From an uncultured Prevotellaceae bacterium (GTDB lineage: Bacteria > Bacteroidota > Bacteroidia > Bacteroidales > Bacteroidaceae): DNA of 9,046 nt. Below the pieces are notes generated by a model that saw only the letters and a program-made list of their open reading frames with translations, did no database searches and had not been told where the DNA came from. The position numbers were made by a program, and so were the translations under genes. How positions within the stretch are numbered: the stretch's first letter is position 1; each line of letters begins with the position of its first letter. The DNA lies in contig CATXZX010000042.1 in assembly GCA_958404085.1 (NCBI GenBank), positions 1-9,046 on the forward strand, in the 5' to 3' direction. This document shows positions 5,460 to 9,046 of the stretch, one piece after another.

Positions 5460-6947
5460 ATGGCAATAGAAGACTATTTCATTGTGGCGATAGAATTGGG
5501 ATCGTCAAAACTTACCGGCATGGCTGGTCGAAAGATGCCTGACGGTAGTGTTCAGGTTCTTGCTACGGTGCAGGAGGATTCATCTTCTTTTATCCGGAAG
5601 GGGATGATTTTTAACGTCGACAAGACGGCTCAGAGCCTGACTTCCGTTGTTCGCAAATTGCAGGATGCGCTGCAGAAAAAGATAGCCTGTGTCTACGTGG
5701 GCATAGGCGGACAGGGCCTTCACACGGTCAAGAATTCTGTCATGCGCCAGCTTGAAGCCGAAATGGTAATCTCTCAGGAACAGATAGACGCAATACTCGA
5801 CAGCAATCTCAATACTTCTTTTTCAGACCGCATCATCCTCGATGTCGTACCGCAGGAGTACAAAGTGGGCACACAAAAGTTGCTTGACCCCGTAGGTGTA
5901 CTGAGCGATCGTATCGAAGGGCGTTTCCTGAATGTCATCGCACGTTCTGCCATTCACAATAATCTGACAAAATGTTTTGCGCAGGCAGGTATCAGCGTTG
6001 TCGAGTACATTCTTTCGCCGATGGTGCTGGCCGATAGCGTCCTGACCGATGCGGAGAAACGTTCGGGATGCGTCCTGGTGGATATGGGAGCCGATACGAC
6101 AACAGTGAGCGTGTTTAAAAACAACCTGTTGCGCCACTTGGCTGTCATTCCGTTGGGTTCGTCCAATGTGACGAAGGACCTGACAAGTCTTCAGATAGAG
6201 GAAGATGAGGCCGAAGCGCTGAAATTGGAATACGGATCGGCATATATGGAGGCTTCCGATATGGAGGAAAACAAAAGCTATACCTTGCGCGACGGCCGTA
6301 CACTGTCACAGAAGGAACTGTGCGACATCACCGAAGCGCGTATCGAGGAGATACTCGTCAATGTGTCCGACCAGATACGCCGTTCGGGTTTCGACAAGGG
6401 TACACTGTTGGCCGGAATCGTGCTGACAGGCGGTGGCGCGAATATGCACAACATAGAGCGTGCCGTTTCTATCTATACCGGTTTTGACAAGATCAAAGTA
6501 ATGAAGAATGTGCTGTTTACTGTTGACGACTCGTCCGCCTCAGTCGAACTCAAGGACGGCCGCAAGAATACCATTCTCGGTTTGTTGGCCGGAGGCACGG
6601 TGAACTGTAACGCCGGAGACCTGTGTCCCGCAGAACCCGAAGTAACCGAAGAAGAGGAAAACGCACAGCCTCAGCAGGGCGGGGCAGCGGCTTCCGTGTC
6701 CACCTCGCGTATGAATGAACTGACGCAGCGCCAGCTCGAACTGAAAGAGGCTGAAGAGAAAGCAAGGCAGGAAGAAGCCGAACGAAAGGCCCGCGAGGAA
6801 GAAGAGCGACGGATAAACGAAGAAAAAGCGAGGAAGCGCGAAGAAAAACGCCGTCGCAAGGAAGAATGGAAAAAGAACAATGTGTTTACACGTTGCGTGC
6901 AGAAGATGAAGAACATCGCCAACTCTCTTGTGAACGAGGACGAATAA
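5460..6947 (+). CDS. ftsA: Cell division protein FtsA, with long charged helical linker
   Basis: Actin-like ATPase that tethers FtsZ filaments to the inner membrane and recruits later divisome proteins. The actin fold is visible in phosphate-1 IELGSSKLTG (11-20), phosphate-2 DMGADTTT (208-215) and the adenosine motif LTGGGA (322-327); the FtsA-specific 1C domain occupies about 84-165. The core ends near residue 385. It is followed by a low-complexity acidic/Gln/Ala linker (about 390-418), then a highly charged Glu/Lys/Arg helix (about 419-472), and finally an amphipathic stretch VFTRCVQKMKNIANSLV (475-491), probably the membrane-targeting helix. At 495 aa it is longer than E. coli FtsA (about 420); the excess is almost all in this linker. 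It lies 15 bases after ftsQ and 56 bases before ftsZ, with no terminator in either gap. Confidence 0.96.
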   Translation: MAIEDYFIVAIELGSSKLTGMAGRKMPDGSVQVLATVQEDSSSFIRKGMIFNVDKTAQSLTSVVRKLQDALQKKIACVYVGIGGQGLHTVKNSVMRQLEAEMVISQEQIDAILDSNLNTSFSDRIILDVVPQEYKVGTQKLLDPVGVLSDRIEGRFLNVIARSAIHNNLTKCFAQAGISVVEYILSPMVLADSVLTDAEKRSGCVLVDMGADTTTVSVFKNNLLRHLAVIPLGSSNVTKDLTSLQIEEDEAEALKLEYGSAYMEASDMEENKSYTLRDGRTLSQKELCDITEARIEEILVNVSDQIRRSGFDKGTLLAGIVLTGGGANMHNIERAVSIYTGFDKIKVMKNVLFTVDDSSASVELKDGRKNTILGLLAGGTVNCNAGDLCPAEPEVTEEEENAQPQQGGAAASVSTSRMNELTQRQLELKEAEEKARQEEAERKAREEEERRINEEKARKREEKRRRKEEWKKNNVFTRCVQKMKNIANSLVNEDE

Positions 6948-7003
6948 AATGTTTCGTCGCAGGCGTATCATCCTAAAATAACAGAACTTAAAGAAAAAAG
7001 AAT

Positions 7004-8293
7004 ATGCAAGAAAACGAAATAATGGACTTCGAATTTCCGACCAGCAGCCCCAGTATCATCAAGGTGATAGGCGTGGGAGGTGGCGGCGGAAACGCTGTCA
7101 ACCACATGTACCGCGAGGGAATCCACGACGTGACGTTCGTACTTTGTAACACCGACAACCAGGCACTGAGCGACTCGCCCGTTCCTGTCCGCCTCCAGCT
7201 CGGAAAGGAAGGACTCGGGGCCGGAAACCGTCCGGCCCGTGCCCGCGAGGCCGCCGAAGAGAGCGTAGAGTCAATCCGCAAGATGCTTGACGACGGAACC
7301 CGCATGGTTTTCATCACAGCCGGAATGGGAGGAGGCACCGGTACGGGTGCGGCGCCCATTATAGCCCGCGAGGCCAAGAGTATGGGTATACTGACGGTCG
7401 GCATCGTTACCATTCCGTTCAGTTTCGAGGGCAACCGGAAGATAGACCAGGCCCTCGATGGCGTGGAGGAGATATCCAAACACGTCGATGCCCTGCTTGT
7501 TATAAATAACGAACGCCTGCGCGAGATCTATCCCGAACTGAATATTCTCGACGCCTTCGGCAAGGCCGACGATACACTCAGCATCGCTGCGAAAAGCATT
7601 GCCGAAATCATTACGATACACGGCATCGTGAACCTCGACTTCAACGATGTGCGCACCGTACTCAAAGACGGCGGAGTAGCCATCATGAGTACCGGCTACG
7701 GAGAAGGCGAGACGCGCGTAAGCCAGGCTATCGAGGGCGCGCTCCATTCCCCGCTGCTCAACAACAACGACATCTTCAATTCCAAGAAAGTACTGCTTAG
7801 CATCACGTTCTGCGCCGAAAAAGAGGGCGACACGCTGATGATGGAAGAAATGAACGAAGTACACGAGTTCATGAGCAAGTTCGGTCGCGATGTCGAGACG
7901 AAATTCGGACTCGCCACCGATGCCACGTTGGGCAAACGCGTCAAGATTACCGTCCTGGCCACAGGTTTCGGTCTGGAAGACGTACCCAACATGAGCGAAC
8001 ACATGGCCAGCCGGCTCGACACGCTCGAGGATGAAGAAGAAGAGAAACAGAAACGCCGCCAGCGCTTCTATAAAGACAACAAACCGGCCACCTATACCAA
8101 ACGCCGCCACCATGTCTACCACTTCACGGAAGACGACATCGACAATGACGACATCATATCCATGGTCGAGACCACACCTACTTATAAACGGAGCAAAGAA
8201 GTGCTGACAAGCATCCGCAGCAAGTCGGCCGACGATAGCGACACATTCCGTTCGCAGACCGACGATTCCGCTCCCGTATCCATTACATTCTGA
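7004..8293 (+). CDS. ftsZ: Cell division protein FtsZ
   Basis: Tubulin-like GTPase that polymerises at midcell into the division ring. The N-terminal GTP-binding domain shows IKVIGVGGGGGNAVNHM (19-35), DNQAL (51-55) and the tubulin signature GGGTGTG (109-115). The T7 synergy loop has the catalytic acids in NLDFND (210-215; Asp212 and Asp215). The C-terminal domain ends near 336, followed by a charged, probably disordered linker (337-385) and a Pro-Tyr-Lys-Arg peptide (TPTYKRS, 391-397) that resembles the conserved FtsA-binding tail, then 32 more residues rich in Ser and Asp. The start at 7004 gives an N terminus (MQENEIMDFEFPTSSPS) like Bacteroidales homologues; an in-frame ATG at 7022 is an alternative. 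The loop before GLGAG is a few residues shorter than in E. coli. Codons are notably C-ending compared with the upstream genes, perhaps because of high expression. Confidence 0.98.
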   Translation: MQENEIMDFEFPTSSPSIIKVIGVGGGGGNAVNHMYREGIHDVTFVLCNTDNQALSDSPVPVRLQLGKEGLGAGNRPARAREAAEESVESIRKMLDDGTRMVFITAGMGGGTGTGAAPIIAREAKSMGILTVGIVTIPFSFEGNRKIDQALDGVEEISKHVDALLVINNERLREIYPELNILDAFGKADDTLSIAAKSIAEIITIHGIVNLDFNDVRTVLKDGGVAIMSTGYGEGETRVSQAIEGALHSPLLNNNDIFNSKKVLLSITFCAEKEGDTLMMEEMNEVHEFMSKFGRDVETKFGLATDATLGKRVKITVLATGFGLEDVPNMSEHMASRLDTLEDEEEEKQKRRQRFYKDNKPATYTKRRHHVYHFTEDDIDNDDIISMVETTPTYKRSKEVLTSIRSKSADDSDTFRSQTDDSAPVSITF

Positions 8294-8322
8294 TTTTACC
8301 TATACCTTATTATATATAGAAT

Positions 8323-8778
8323 ATGGCACTTTTCGAACAAGTAAGCAAAGACATCGTGTCAGCCATGAAGGCGAAGGACAAAGTCCGCCTCGAAGCGCTG
8401 CGCAACATAAAGAAACTTTTTATCGAGGCCAAGACAGCTCCCGGAGCCGGCGACGAACTGGCCGATGACGCCGCACTCAAAATCCTTGCCAAGTTAGCCA
8501 AGCAGGGCAAGGATGCCGCTGCGCTCTATCAGGAGCAGAACCGTCCCGACCTGGCTGCCGACGAACTGGCCCAGGTGGCGGTTGTAGAAGAATATCTGCC
8601 CAAACAACTCTCCGAGGCCGAACTCGAGGCTGCCCTGCGCACCATCATCGCCGAACTGGGAGCCTCCGGTCCCAAAGATATGGGCCGTGTGATGGGCGTT
8701 GCCACCAAGCAATTGGCCGGAAAGGCCGAAGGCCGCGCCGTTTCGGCCTGCGTCAAGCGTTTGCTCGAGGCGCAGTAA
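8323..8778 (+). CDS. yqeY: GatB/YqeY domain-containing protein
   Basis: A 151-aa, all-helical protein, the usual length for the YqeY family, related to the C-terminal tail domain of the GatB subunit of tRNA-dependent amidotransferase. Family hallmarks are MKAKDKVRLEALRNIK (15-30), EEYLPKQLSEAEL (89-101) and KDMGRVMGVATKQLAGKAEG (118-137). In GatB the related domain contacts tRNA; the function of free-standing YqeY is not established. It has no catalytic motif that I recognise. It lies 29 bases after ftsZ in an AT-rich gap (TTATTATATATAG) with no terminator, and a terminator follows it, so it is probably the last gene of the division operon. Its C-ending codon bias resembles that of ftsZ. Confidence 0.93.
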   Translation: MALFEQVSKDIVSAMKAKDKVRLEALRNIKKLFIEAKTAPGAGDELADDAALKILAKLAKQGKDAAALYQEQNRPDLAADELAQVAVVEEYLPKQLSEAELEAALRTIIAELGASGPKDMGRVMGVATKQLAGKAEGRAVSACVKRLLEAQ

Positions 8779-8802
8779 TTCCTCCTCCGGGCCTTGTATT
8801 TC

Positions 8803-8846
8803 AAAAAATCTCCGTGCTTTTTCAAAAGAGCGCGGAGATTTTTTTT
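8803..8846 (+). terminator. Rho-independent terminator of the murG-yqeY operon
   Basis: AAAAAATCTCCGTGC (8803-8817) pairs with GCGCGGAGATTTTTT (8830-8844) over 15 bp with a single T-G wobble, around a 12-base loop. The right arm runs into eight Ts (8839-8846). It lies 24 bases after the yqeY stop. The A6 tract on the left side would give a U tract on the opposite strand, so the element could also stop transcription coming from the right. Confidence 0.92.
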
Positions 8847-9046
8847 GCTTACGGCCGGAAAAGAAATTTGTGTCCCGACTTTGAGTGAACGGCATCCCTG
8901 CCGGCGTCCTATTGACACGTCGTGGTTATGAATCTATTGTGATATGCGACCGACGGACACCATGTAAATTGCAATCTACGCGTTTCCGGTTAGCACTCGA
9001 TTGCAGAGAAATGTATTCTTTTATTGCTGTCCGCTAAAAGTTTTTG
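8847..9046. other. Right-edge intergenic region, no supported gene
   Basis: No open frame here is long enough or protein-like enough to call. It contains a small hairpin CGGCA / TGCCG (8890-8894 and 8899-8903, loop TCCC) and a 7-bp inverted repeat TGCAATC / GATTGCA (8970-8976 and 8999-9005). A minus-strand frame enters from the right edge and would end at the stop at 8990-8992. It is too short to judge. Confidence 0.4.

Noticed and set aside
6714..6935. Purine-rich, repeat-like DNA at the ftsA 3' end as a possible tandem repeat or mobile insertion
   Set aside because: There is no exact repeat unit and no flanking duplications; the bias is explained by Glu/Lys/Arg codons of the helical linker in frame with ftsA.
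7271..8122. 283-codon minus-strand open frame opposite ftsZ
   Set aside because: Same reason: it mirrors the codon bias of ftsZ, and its Phe/Val/His-rich product shows no family features.
8912..8940. TTGACA-N17-TATTGT, a near-perfect E. coli sigma-70 promoter
   Set aside because: Bacteroidetes housekeeping promoters use TTTG and TAnnTTTG, not this consensus, and no gene follows within the window. Probably chance.
8990..9046. Minus-strand frame entering from the right edge and ending at 8990-8992
   Set aside because: Only about 18 codons are visible, which is too few to separate a real gene end from chance. The possibly bidirectional terminator at 8803-8846 leaves the option open.

Overview
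The window looks like a chromosomal segment from a member of the Bacteroidetes, most likely order Bacteroidales. The encoded FtsZ, FtsA and FtsQ have the character of that lineage. The first protein-coding operon combines an ECF sigma factor, a small one-pass membrane protein and a DUF4252-like exported protein, a gene set I know from gut Bacteroidales. Most starts lack a Shine-Dalgarno sequence, and one good promoter box (TAnnTTTG) is of the Bacteroides -7 type. I cannot name the genus.

Left part (1-1930). The window opens in the 3' two-thirds of a tRNA-Asn(GUU) gene with encoded CCA, closed by a strong intrinsic terminator. A possible ECF-type promoter precedes three overlapping genes: ECF sigma factor, a one-TM protein that may be its anti-sigma factor, and a secreted DUF4252-like protein. 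This operon ends at a clean 8-bp GGAA-loop terminator (1906-1930). The remainder of the gap to 2169 holds a T-rich stretch and a probable promoter for the next operon.

Main part (2140-8846). A six-gene operon carries the distal half of the dcw (division and cell wall) cluster: murG, murC, ftsQ, ftsA, ftsZ and a yqeY (GatB/YqeY) gene. It ends at a 15-bp stem terminator with eight Ts. MurG finishes lipid II on the inner face of the membrane. MurC attaches the first amino acid of the stem peptide in the cytoplasm. FtsZ forms the division ring, FtsA tethers it to the membrane, and FtsQ is a divisome scaffold in the periplasm. YqeY is a small tRNA-amidotransferase-related protein of unclear role. 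The upstream dcw genes (mraZ to ftsW, murD) are absent here, so the cluster appears split before murG.

Right edge (8847-9046). About 200 bases contain no gene I can support, only short inverted repeats.

The genes are mostly conserved housekeeping ones, and I see no convincing new defence or mobile system. The points most worth a second look are the ER/K-rich helix between the FtsA core and its membrane anchor, the FtsZ C-terminal peptide that is followed by an extra 33-residue tail, and the unconventional sigma/anti-sigma/DUF4252 module with a candidate autoregulatory promoter.
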